Shown in pieces: positions 1 through 11,340 of a stretch of 64,000 nucleotides of DNA. Positions within the stretch are counted from its first letter, which is position 1. Every line of letters starts with the position of its first letter. The notes under the pieces are model-generated. The model was given only the letters and a program-made list of their open reading frames with translations, made no database searches and was not told where the DNA came from. The translations under genes and the position numbers were made by a program. Source of the stretch: Eulemur rufifrons (Eukaryota; Chordata; Mammalia; Primates; Lemuridae); the NCBI RefSeq assembly GCF_041146395.1, contig NC_090986.1, positions 45,668,001 through 45,732,000 on the forward strand. The letters run 5' to 3'.

Positions 1-3000
1 AGTATTATCATATGACTGCCAAGTGATATTATCTATTACCCAACTGTTATAAATGATGCTACACTAGATAAGGTTAGTGACAAATTAAAAGTAATATTTC
101 TTGGGGGTAAATTTTCTTATAGATAATATATATATGAGCTAGTAGCCTATTGTATTACTTTTCAAAACTCTCATAGTGAAAATAAATCAAAACACACTTT
201 CCTTTAAGAGTGTTTTTATTTTAATAGGTAACTTATTAAAAGGAGACTTAGACATGTATTAAGTGAATTGAAGGAACAGTTAATTATTGTTTGGATAATG
301 TGAATGTTACTGGTTTATCCAATTCATATTACAGTAAGTTACCAAAACAATATTTTTGACGTATATATTTTGTTCAGTTTTCTGAAACTTAAAATCAAGA
401 AAAAAATGAGGCAAAAAATGTTGCCTTTTCTGTAATAACCAAATTAAATAATCCATTTAAATATGCTTGTAAATTGAAATTTATTAGTAACTTAACACAA
501 GATTTATCTTCATTAGGTCATACCACACATGACCACCAGATGGTGGTAAAAGATTGACTAATATTAAGTATGAGTCATATGCTTGAGTGTGTTTGGTAAT
601 GTTTTTTAAGTTTTTGCTCCTTTCAAAGGCTTTTTTCATATTCAAACAATTTTCCAATTCTCTACTAATGCCCATTTTCTTTAAATATAAGACTGAGGTT
701 ATTGGAACCTGAAGGTTATTAGGGTTATAAAACAGTAAATAATAGAAGAAATGATATTCAGCAATTTAAATTATATTAAAAAAAGACAAATTTTCAGGAA
801 AGATCTTTAAAAGTTAGGCAATCATTTGTTAAATTTTGCATTTTCAAAAAATTTTAAGAAAATATACTATGCATATTATGTATATTTTTTATTCTACTTA
901 TATACTGTATGTAATACGGTTCATAAAATCAGTGAAACTATCTATATGGAATTGGCTTTAGCATGTACATGATAAGAAGTTTGAAATGCTTGTAATGTTC
1001 TATCAGTGATTCAATATTTAGCATCACAAAAGTATCTGAGTCTTATTTTCAAAGGATATAATTGTCTTTGTAGCATTTTCATACTGGGCACAACACACAA
1101 GTGTAGATTTATTAGATACTCAAGGAAGAAACTCAAGTGAAAAAGGACGTAAGGGTCAGGCTAAACTTTTATAGTAGGCCATTGTCCAAATTAAATATGA
1201 ATTTAATATTTCCTATTTCACATTTTTCAGGTTATTTCTCACTTTAACTCATGACCCAAAATTCATAATAAAAAATATTCATAATCCATTCATTTCACAT
1301 TTAATTTTAATTGTTTTCACAGGTATGTTCATACAAAATTTTAAATGTATAATGTCAAATGTAATGCATTGCATTAATTTTTTTGTCTAATGCATTCTAG
1401 AGTAAATAATTTTTGTGCCTTTGTTCTTTTATTAAAGTTAGTAAAATCTCATCTTTTAAATTTTCATCATGGTTTTTAAATTTTCTTTCTCTTTTCTACA
1501 GACAATCATATTCACAGCTCTATCACCTAAAAAGGAAGTTGTGTCATGAGGTGGTAAAAAATATGGTATATTTTGAGAGTTTACCATCATATGATGTAAT
1601 AAAAAATAATCATTTATATATTTATGATACTTTCCTGATAAATTTTACATCTGATTTAAATAAATACTTGTCTACTTTTTACCTCAAATTAGCAAGTGAA
1701 ACATCATATTTTTATCATTAATAGACATTGTACATTTCAGCATTTCAGATAAAACTTCAAGAAAATAATGGATATTAAAATATAATATTTCATTTCAAAT
1801 GTTTATGTTTCATTAGCTAGCTCACTGAGAGCTTGGCAGAAATATTACATCCAATGATGTATTAAAAATGAGATAGGTTTAGATTTTTTATTGCATAAAT
1901 GTAGAATGAAAATAGCTGGAATGTATTTGTGGCGATATCAACTCTTTTGCCTAATTCTCTTTTTATTTTCCTTTATTATAATTTGTTATTCTTCTATCAC
2001 TACCTTCAGATGTTTCCCAGTGAACATAGTGTTTCAGCCCCATATTTCAGTTGCAGTAATGTCCTGTGGGCATTTCAAAACTTGAATCAGTGGCCTACAT
2101 TGCAGACCACTGGCCATTAGGCTTATTTAAGTCCATTATACTAATGTTCAGATTTTAAAAAGATAATAGTTCTGATTGATCTTTTTTCATCTAAAAAATT
2201 ATCTAAGAAAAATCCAAGTCTGCATAGGTGGCTGGCAGCTATCAGCTTATTGCTCAGTGGTAGCTGCCCCATTTACACTGAGTATATGTGTTCAGTTCCT
2301 CAAAGTTCATACAACTACCCTTCTGGATTCCTGGAAGTGATCTTAAATGTCAGTTATCATTTGTTATCACACTAGCGCTGTTGTTCTTATCTAAAATGGT
2401 GAATTCTATTTCCTGCCCTCATGTCTTTCTCAAAGAAGGAAAAATAAAATAGTTAAAGAAAACAAAAGTGGCAAGAAAAATGAGAGAAAGCTTATTAATT
2501 GGTGTGATTAAGCATTATTTCTGTGGATTTAATTAATATTAAGTTATCTCCAAGGAACAGAAAACTTTGACTTCTATTTAAAACCAACCGAATATGATAT
2601 TATGCCTTAAAATTTGCCTTTTCCAGGAAAAGTTGTGTGCCTATATTTTCATTTCCAAAAAAATATAATTTAACAAGTATCATAGTTCCTGAATTGTTGC
2701 TGGGTAACTCAGGGATTACAAGAATATTTATATCTTTAAGAATTCTTGGATTTGCCATGATAGCTATCTTTTCTCCTTCTAATTTCAAGTAGCATACATT
2801 CATTTAAGCAGTAGTTTTCTGGAATAGATTGTGGTTAGCTTTCTATCATGGAAGATTTCAGATACAATAGAGGGCAGATGAGCTGCCTTGTTAAAATAAA
2901 ATGATGCTTTCTTATTGTATGCAAGTTATTCCCAGCAATTTTGAATGACAAATAGGAATGTTTATCTCTTGAAATTTTCAAGAGCTACTTCCCTTATGCA

Positions 3001-3469
3001 TCTGAGTTTTAGCCACAGAAAAGTATTAAATAATCCCCAAATATATCATATTTACATACAACCTCCAAAAACTTTCTTCTCTTACTCTTGGAATCAGGAA
3101 CACTTTTGAACTTCTACTAATCCTTCAAAATCTAGTTCAAAGGATATATATTCTCAAAAGTTGTGGATACTTCAATTTCAGAAATTTTTTTTTCCATATA
3201 TTCATTGTACTTTCTGCCTAATTATAATTATAGGACTTTTTACAATATTAATTACTAAAATGTCCATTTCACATTTCACACATATTAAATAATTTCCTAG
3301 CACTGAACATAATATATGGCACATGATAGAATTTAATAAACTTGTGCTCTATTAGAAGGATACCAAAGTAAAGTAATATAAATATCAAAATATATTTGGG
3401 GAAAGAGAAGAAGAGATTAAATACACATGTAAAATCCAAATCCTCGAGTTTTCTGCTCTTACTGGAGGT
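1..3469. other. AT-rich unassigned DNA
   Basis: No repeat family, exon or RNA gene is recognisable here. Open frames are at most about 100 codons, AT-driven and without conserved motifs. The one site I single out is a CTCF-like match at 533-546, listed separately. Confidence 0.6.
533..546 (+). promoter_or_regulatory. candidate CTCF-like motif
   Basis: The bases ccaccagatggtgg match the degenerate CTCF core CCASYAGRKGGCRS at 13 of 14 positions; the C at core position 12 is T. This is a motif match only. Chance matches of this quality are common in mammalian DNA, and nothing nearby confirms occupancy. Confidence 0.3.
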
Positions 3470-3686
3470 ACAGACCACAGAGCTTGACTGCCTGGGTTTA
3501 ACTATTGATCACTTTCTAGCTATATTCTCTAGGTCAGGATTATTAACATTTCTGTATTGTTTTCTCACTGATGAAATGAGGATAGTGGTAGTTTTTATTT
3601 TAGAATTGTAATCAAGATTAAATAAATTAACAAATGTAAGGAGCATAGAACAATGCCTAGCAATAATGCATACTCTATAAGTATTT
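3470..3686 (+). repeat. MIR SINE
   Basis: An old tRNA-derived MIR in sense orientation. Degenerate forms of its landmarks appear in order: 'gactgcctgggtt', the 'ctttctagct' segment, 'tcactgatgaaatgagga', 'attaaataaattaa' and 'gaacaatgcctagca'. An Alu was later inserted at its 3' end. Confidence 0.75.
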
Positions 3687-4061
<375 letters not shown>

Positions 4062-4199
4062 CAGAAATTCTACACTTGGAAGCACTGAGTATTGTTATGC
4101 CAACTTTAAAATATTGGTGTTATACATTTAAAAATACGAATTTCTGAGAGTCCTGGTACAAAAAAGAGGATATTTTAAAAGTATCCATAGTATCTGGAA

Positions 4200-4535
4200 A
4201 TATTAATACCACTCAGTAATAAAAAGGAACAAGCTATTATACATGCAACAACTTGGTTGAATTTCCAGAGAAGTATGCTGACCGATAAAAGCCAATCTTA
4301 ATAGGTTAGATACTGTATAATTCCATTTATATTACATTTGTGAAATGATAAAATTAAAATGGAGAGCAGATCAATGGTTTCCAGGTTTAGGGAATGGGGT
4401 AGGGTGGGGAGTGGTTATAAAAGAGCAACAATGGATCTTCCTGGTAATAAAACAATTCTGTATCTTGAATGTATTGATGGTTACACAATCATGGGCCTAA
4501 TCCTGATAAAAATACACAGAACTTAATGTACACAA
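4200..4535 (+). mobile_element. old L1 (L1M) 3' end
   Basis: This resembles the end of ORF2 and the 3' UTR of an old L1M: 'ctcagtaataaaaaggaac', 'acatgcaacaacttggttga', 'atactgtataattccattta', 'agatcaatggtttccagg' and 'tatcttgaatgtattgatgg'. It is 5'-truncated and diverged, and the reading frame is broken. It ends near a short CA-rich tract. Confidence 0.75.
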
Positions 4536-4554
4536 ACACACGCACACACACACA
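4529..4554. repeat. short (CA)n microsatellite
   Basis: An imperfect CA run with one CG interruption and one AA interruption, directly after the old L1 tail. Confidence 0.8.
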
Positions 4555-4559
4555 TCCTA

Positions 4560-6140
4560 CATACAATGAGCACAACTTTGAAAAATAAATTGGAAAAGGA
4601 AACCAATATATCTAGAGATATAATGACTGTGCAAATATTGACTACATTAATAAAAGAAAGGCCTATATCTAACAAAAAGGCAGAAAGATTCCATGGAAAA
4701 TATACAGCTTGAAATTAAACAAAACTTAGAAAGAGGAACAGCAATCTAATCTTTCACAGGAACTATTTTGACTGCCAAATTATATCAGGAAAACAGTACT
4801 CTGTCTGCACCTTTCCTTTTATAGTTTGTACACAAGCGCTTCAGTGAATGTCTGTGCATTTTATGCTTACTTTTTTTTTTTATTATTTACTTGCTTTTAG
4901 GAAAAAAAATCTGTCTGGTATATCTGTGGATAAAAAGAAAACATACAAACAAGTATAAGTAACAATGGGAAAATTTTAACAAGATCGGACGCTTGAATCG
5001 ATACCAATATCCTGGTTGTGATATTGTGCTGTTTTGCAAGATCTTACCTTTAACAAAAACTGGGTAAAGCATACCTGAGATCTCTCCATATTAATTTTAC
5101 ATGTCAATCTATAATTATGTCAAAATATAAAGTTAATTAAAAATATTTAGAATCAGGCTCATGATTGGCTCCAACGTCATTCAGTAGTTACAGGTAAGCA
5201 TCTATTTCTATCTAGGGATAAATTCATAAAATTTTGTGTATAACAAAAAGGTAGGAACAAAGCATTCATCTTATTAGCATCTCCTTTTGGTTTGGTTGCA
5301 TTTTCATGAACAATAAAGAACAGAAAAGATTAAATTCCATGGCATTTATATATTTCACCTAATGTTATTGAATAGCCAGCCCATATTTATTATATTAATC
5401 AATTTAAACCCAAAGTAATCTTTCCTGTGGTTGTCTAGCTGATTAAATCTTTTTACATGGACTTTCATATAAGAAAGCTTCATCTCTGAAGCTTAGTTTC
5501 TCCATCTTTCACATTTGAAGTAAAATCGATTGACATGAATTTTGAATAAATAAATTTGAGGGATGGACAAATGAAACCTAATTCCAGGCAATGGCTGAGT
5601 AGTACAGGCCGGACAATTGTTTAGAACTTGGACCAATGACAGGTTTTTCTGAAGTGTTTTATTACAGATACTGTTTAAAACCATTAAGTTATGGTGATAA
5701 TATAAAGGAGACTAGCTTTTACATGATTTGATTGATATTTTTGAATTCTGTATGGATAATGACACACCTCCCCATACCCCATGTCCACCTCCTCCTGCCC
5801 CACCAAGCCTAGGCTCCCTAAGGTTTGTCCTTCTTCCCTGCCCTTGGCATGAGTGGATCCTAGATCAAAACAGATCAAAACAAAAATTATGTCTGTCCTT
5901 GAGTCAGCCCAATCATATTGTGGAATTCAGAAAAGGAATGAAAAAAACCTAGCAGCTTCCTGGGATATGTCAGGAGAGGTGAGTGAAGGAGGTAGCAATC
6001 AAAAGAAAAGAGAAATATATAAAGAATTAAATTATAAGATTTTAAAAGTTATCTGAAAAGGTAATAAGATCATGGAACATTTCAGCTGCACCAGTGAGAA
6101 AATTGCTAGCCTTAGATTTTTGAGTGCTACCTAGGACCTT
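4560..6140. other. unassigned AT-rich DNA with a C-rich patch
   Basis: No clear repeat or gene. At about 5762-5850 there is an unusually C-rich, pyrimidine-biased patch (runs such as 'ccccataccccatg' and 'cctcctcctgcccc') in otherwise AT-rich DNA. A 74-codon frame crosses it but has no recognisable protein features. Confidence 0.5.
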
Positions 6141-6144
6141 GAAT

Positions 6145-6245
6145 CATGGCCTTGAGGATGTTAAATAATCTACCCAAATTCTTATTAATAGTTAATGAAT
6201 GACAGAACCCAAACTTCAACTCAGGCCTCTTATTGACTCATTGAC
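6145..6245 (-). repeat. MIR fragment
   Basis: A reverse-orientation MIR core: a degenerate 'aggttaagtaacttgccc' ('gatgttaaataatctaccc') followed by 'gacagaacccaaacttcaactcagg', where the family has a 'gcagagctgggattcgaacccagg'-type segment. Short and diverged. Confidence 0.55.
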
Positions 6246-6249
6246 TCAT

Positions 6250-8120
6250 AGCATATTTTTTTGCTTAGAACATGCACCTCATAAATAAATACCATCTTAA
6301 ATTTTCATGTAGTTTGCACATGATACAACAGAGTCAGAAAAACCAGGGGAAAAAACCCAACTTATCTTTGTTAATTAATTACTTTTACTGTTGTTTTGCT
6401 TACACTTCTAAGCAAGTGCTATCAATAACTGAAGGAAAAAAAGCCCATCTAGCCTTTTCTTCCGGACTTTATTGTGCAGTATCCCAAGGCAAGGCCCATT
6501 ACATTCCTTTGTGTGCAGTAGACTGCCTTTTGAGCAAACTCACACTTGGGCGTTTTATCCTTTGACCCTGTGCATCTCATTGATCTGAGTCCTATAGCAG
6601 AGTCTCTCCTATAAAAAAACTTTAAGGGTTTTAAGATCTATAGTGATAAAAATTAGATGAGCTCTGCCTCTGTCAGACAAATAAAACAAAAGCCATTTAA
6701 CTCTGTACATTTGCTGACCTTTTGATCTTGCATTTGCAAAGGAAGTACTATTACATCAAGGTTCAGGATGCCATTGAAATGGGACCACTGAACCTTTTAA
6801 TAGTTCATTAGAACTTTTTGCTACCTATTATATGTATACATCTCTCAAGAGTGAGAATATTTTTATGAACGATTTTAGAAAGGTGCATATAAAAACAATT
6901 TTTTTCTAATTTTAGTTTTCTTCAGGGTGTTTTTATTTTCTCTTGGGCTTGATGGTAATGCATTAAGTTCTACCTGCAAGACAGAAGGTGTTTGTATGCT
7001 TGAATGCAGACAATATTTCTGAGATAAAATAAAAGTTCAAGAAAGAAATAACCTTCATTTATTGATATAAAATATTAAAACCTTTATTCAGGCATTAAAA
7101 TTGAGACAGGATCGCAGGATTCTAGTTAAGGACATTGGAATTTGATTTGTCTTAAAAAAAAAGATTTGGTAAAGAAATGCATCCTGAGATGATAGCCTGC
7201 CTCCATTATCAGTTTTTTAATCACTAAAACCAATGTTTTCAAAGTCTTCTCTTGACATTTTTAAAAGAATATGATTAGAGTTGACAAATAGAATAAAAGG
7301 TAAGAATAAAACTCGTTGAATAATTTTTTAAAGAAAAAGTATGCATTACCAATGTGTTAAAAAGATGTTTTTTTAATGTTAAATTGCCAACACCATGAAA
7401 ACAAATTAAATTTTTATAAGATCATTTGATGTAATTCTCTACCATGACTGATGGTCATACCCCCAGTCCAGACTCTAACCACTTTAAAAAAAATTGCATG
7501 AAAGGTATGTGTTTCTTCAAGACAATGCCAGGTTTTTATACCATTTTTTTCTATATCTAGTATTGCTCCACTAAAAGTAACACATATTACACTATATACA
7601 TAATTATACTAAATATTAATCTGCAGGTGAACAATTTAAATTTTAGCATATATATATACTTCCATGTCCCAAAATGAATTATTAATGTAATAAAATTTAA
7701 GGAGGCTTGTTTAATTCATAGATAGCTCCAGGAGAAAGTATTGCAAAAGCTTTTGCTTCTTTTTTTTTTTTTTTTTAATCAAATTGGCCACTCTGCTACT
7801 CTTCAAAAATTTAATATAGCCCAATATTAAAGATGGAAATTATTTTAAAAAGTAATCTAGAAAGCTTTTCTAATTTTTTCTCATTGATTATGTCATTTCA
7901 ATTAAATTAATTGAAATCATATGCTTATTACTGATACTACTTCACTTAATTGGAATAGATGACATAAACACAATTGTTTCCTATGTAGGCTTCGACTTAT
8001 TCTTCCATTTACTCTTTCATTTCAGCCCCTGTATCTTTGGTGACTACTGTGTGTCAGCAATTGTGCCAAATACTGATGAAACACAATAGGTTAGTCTGTC
8101 AAGGTCTATTTTTTGCATGG
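6250..8120. other. unassigned AT-rich DNA
   Basis: No gene or clear repeat. A weak L2-like signal ('ctactgtgtgtcagcaattgtgcc') lies near 8040-8090. A perfect AT-rich inverted repeat lies at 7895-7917 (10-bp arms, 3-bp spacer). Confidence 0.5.
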
Positions 8121-8124
8121 GGCT

Positions 8125-8355
8125 TGTCTTAGTTCATTTTGTGTTGCTATAACAAAACACCTAAGGTTGAGTAATTTACAAAGGAATTAGATTTATTTGG
8201 CTTACAATCCTGGTGGCTGAAAAGCCAAGATTGGGCAACTGTACCTAGTGAGCCTCATGCTGCTTCCACTTATGGTGGGTAGCAAAAGGGGAGCATGCGA
8301 GTGTAAAGAGATCGCATAGTGAAAGAGAAAGCAAGAGAGAGAAAACCAAGAAAAA
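8125..8355 (-). mobile_element. truncated MaLR (MST/MLT1-type) LTR
   Basis: This is the reverse complement of the 3' half of an ERVL-MaLR LTR: 'cttagttcattttgtgttgc', then 'ctaaggttgagtaatttaca', 'ggcttacaatcctggtggct' and an 'agagagaaag'-rich stretch. It closely resembles the start of the fuller copy at 47755-48150. The rest of the LTR is missing, and an antisense L1 begins where it stops. Confidence 0.7.
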
Positions 8356-8359
8356 CAGA

Positions 8360-9560
8360 TTTTTCATTTCAATAGATTTACGGGTACAAGTGGTTTTTGG
8401 TTACATGAATAAATTGTGTAATGATGAAGCCTGGGTTTTTAGTGTACTCATCTCCTGAATGGTGTTACATTGTGCCCAATAGGTATTTTTTCATTCTTTA
8501 TCCCCCATCTTCCCTTCTGAGTCTCCAACGTCCATTATACCACTCTGTATGTTCCTGCATACCCATGGCTTAGCTCCCACATATAAAGGAGAACATGCAG
8601 TATTTGGTTTTCCATTCCAGAGTTATTTCATTTAGGGTAATGAACTCCAGTTCCATGTAAGTTGCTGCAAAAGAGATTATTTCATTTCTTTTTATGGCTG
8701 AGTTGTATTCCATGATATGTTTAACATCATATTTTCTTTATCCACTCATCAGTTGGTGGGAACTTAGGTTGGTTCCGTATCTTCATAATTGTGAATTGTG
8801 CTTCAGTAAACATAACAGTGCACACGTCTTTTTTATATAATGACTGCTTTTCCTTTGAGTAATACCCAGTAAAGTGATAACTGAATCAAATGGTAGGTTA
8901 ACTTTCAGTTCTTTGAGAAATCTCCATAGTATTTTCTATAGATGTTGTACTAATTTACATTAATACACTGCGTCCCTGCCAACATCGATTGGTTTTTGAC
9001 TTTTTAATAATGGCCATTTTGTTTCGGGTAAGGTGGTATCTCATTGTGGTTTCAATTTGCCTTTCTGTGATGATTAGTGATGTTGAGCTTTTTTTCATGT
9101 TTTTTGGCCATTTGAATGTCTTCTTTTGAAAAATATCTGTTCATGATGTTTTCCCACTTTTAATGGGATTTTTTTTTCTTGCTGATTTGTTTGAATTCCT
9201 TGTAGATTCTGGATATTATTCTTTTGTCAGATACATAGTTTGTGAACCTTTTCTCCCATTCTGTAGGTTGTCAGTTTACTCTGTTGATTTTTTTTTTTTT
9301 TTGCTTTACAGAAGCTTTTTCATTTAACTAAGTCCCATTTATTTATTATTATTTTTGTTATAATTACTTTTGAAGTCCTAGTCATAAATTCTTTGCCCAG
9401 GTCAACATCCAAAGAGTTTTTCATAGCTTTTCTTCTGGCATTTTTATACTTTCTGGTCTTACATTTAAGTTTCCATCCAACATAAGTTAATTTTTTGTAT
9501 GGTAAGAGATAGGGATCCAGTTTTATTCTTCTGAATGTAGCTATCCAATAACTTTTCTTA
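8360..9560 (-). mobile_element. 5'-truncated L1, antisense
   Basis: The 3' UTR and the C-terminal part of ORF2 of an L1, read on the minus strand. Recognisable antisense segments include 'tgtgcccaataggtattttt', 'tggctgagttgtattccatg', 'tggtatctcattgtggtttc' and 'gtagattctggatattattc'. The copy lacks ORF1 and most of ORF2 and has many small differences that break the frame, so it is dead. The style fits a primate-age L1 (L1P or young L1M). Confidence 0.85.
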
Positions 9561-10529
9561 GTTTTAACTAAGGCTGCTTCTAACCTCTGTTTTCAAGAAC
9601 ACCAAAATTAGACAATTAACAACATTAGTATAGTTGATGGTCTTGTCTGTAGGAATGGTAATAGGCTTCAGAAGATTAATAGCCTGACTCACGTTTCATA
9701 ATGGAACATCTGTAGAATAACCATTAAGTATATTTGTCATGGTGATTTTCTTTGTGACTCTCACAAGTGAATTCACAGTATCCAGGGGACACTTTAAACT
9801 GACCAAATAGGTATGTGAAAACCTTGTTCCCCCATGGATATGTGCTATAGACTGAGCACATTAGTATTTGGGTTATGAATAATTCAAATATAAGATAATT
9901 GGCCATTACAATTTCAATTCACCTGAATTGTGCCTTGAACTGAATATTAAACAGAAACCAATAAACGTAACTAGCTAATTAATATTTCCCATCAATAAGA
10001 AAATTATATAAACAAGTTCATTCATCATAAAACTGACTAAATCAATATTTTAAAAGTTTTCTGATGATTTTAACAACTAAAATATGCTTTCAATGTGAGT
10101 TATTTTTTCTTTTCAAACTGGGATATAGATAACAGCCACATTAAGTTATAAAGATATATGCAGCTTATATGATCCCATCAAGCTCAGTGGGGTATAATAA
10201 TAATGCATGCTGGTCAGCAACATGAAGAAGGAAAGCCTCTATTTCTGTCTATCCCAAGTAATGTCTGATGAATCCATTGCATATATCTATCTGCAGTTGA
10301 AAAGTCTGCCTTCACCTGAATGCATTTTTTCCATCTCAGTTACATATGGGAAGCTTACTCTAAAATAAGCAGAGAAAATGACTGTAAGAGTACACATTCT
10401 CATGTATGAACACAAATTCTTGTCTTTGGCTTTGATTCTGCCTTGTGATCACATTTGTGGCTTCATTAGAGGAAATATGTACCATTTTCTAACACTTTAA
10501 TGTTCCTGGGAGAGTCATAAAATGTATCA
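9561..10529. other. unassigned DNA
   Basis: I see no repeat family or gene here. The remainder of the truncated MaLR LTR is not recognisable on this side of the L1. Confidence 0.5.
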
Positions 10530-11340
10530 TTTAAAAAGAGATATTTGAGCTAGGTCAAACACTGCAATGGTATGTCAAGAATTGTGAATAGGGAATTTTA
10601 AGGGGATGGTGAGAAGTTCAATATCGCGGAGTGATTCTGTAAATAGTAAATTAGAGAGGATGATGGTAGGGCAAAAGTTTTTGATAGAGAATTGGTATGA
10701 GTTTAGACTGTGAACATTACTGTTTTCCATATTAATGGGATTTGATATTAATTTGGAGATAAGGAGGATAAGATTGGGTAATAACCATTCTGGTGACTAT
10801 ATAGAATAATGGCTAAGTTGGGGAAGGTTTAACAGCCCAGAAAAATTTTAAAAGGCTGTTAACCACCACAAGAGTGTAAATATGAGATGTTGAGGGCCAG
10901 TGAAGACCCTATATATAAGTAATAAGAGATATGCAAACAAAGATTGAGATTTTTGAAAGCTTTTACTAAGGAAGATCAGATAGGATTTGGTAATGAATAG
11001 TAGAAAATAGCATTCAGTGAATAAATGGAGAATTTCAAATGGTGCCAATTTTTCCAGCTTAGGAGATGGTGGAACAATTGTTCTATTAATATAACTAAAA
11101 TTATAAGTTGAAGAAAATACTTATGTGTGAGAAAAAATTGGCTTTGAATTTCAGTTTGATATGCCTATATAAAATATTTAAGTAAATAGGAACGCGTGAT
11201 CCTATATGGGAATAAAATTTGGGAAAAAGATTGGGATCTCAAGATAATAATAACAACCATGGGAATAGATGATATCATCTAAGGAGAATCAATAAAGTAA
11301 AAACAAAGGAATGGGAAATTTCACCTTAAATGGAGAAGCA
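10530..11340 (+). repeat. ancient mammalian repeat, first part (copy A)
   Basis: A diverged copy of a long ancient repeat seen many times in placental genomes but whose family name I cannot give. Landmarks include 'aaagagatatttgagctagg', 'gataggatttggtaatgaat', 'atttcagtttgatatgccta' and a 'gattgggatctcaagataat' segment. The same element resumes at 14104-14240 ('aaagcaggcagagagagagg', 'gaggccacc'), so the intervening L1 was inserted into it. Other pieces of the family are at 17355-18600 and 31785-31935. Confidence 0.5.
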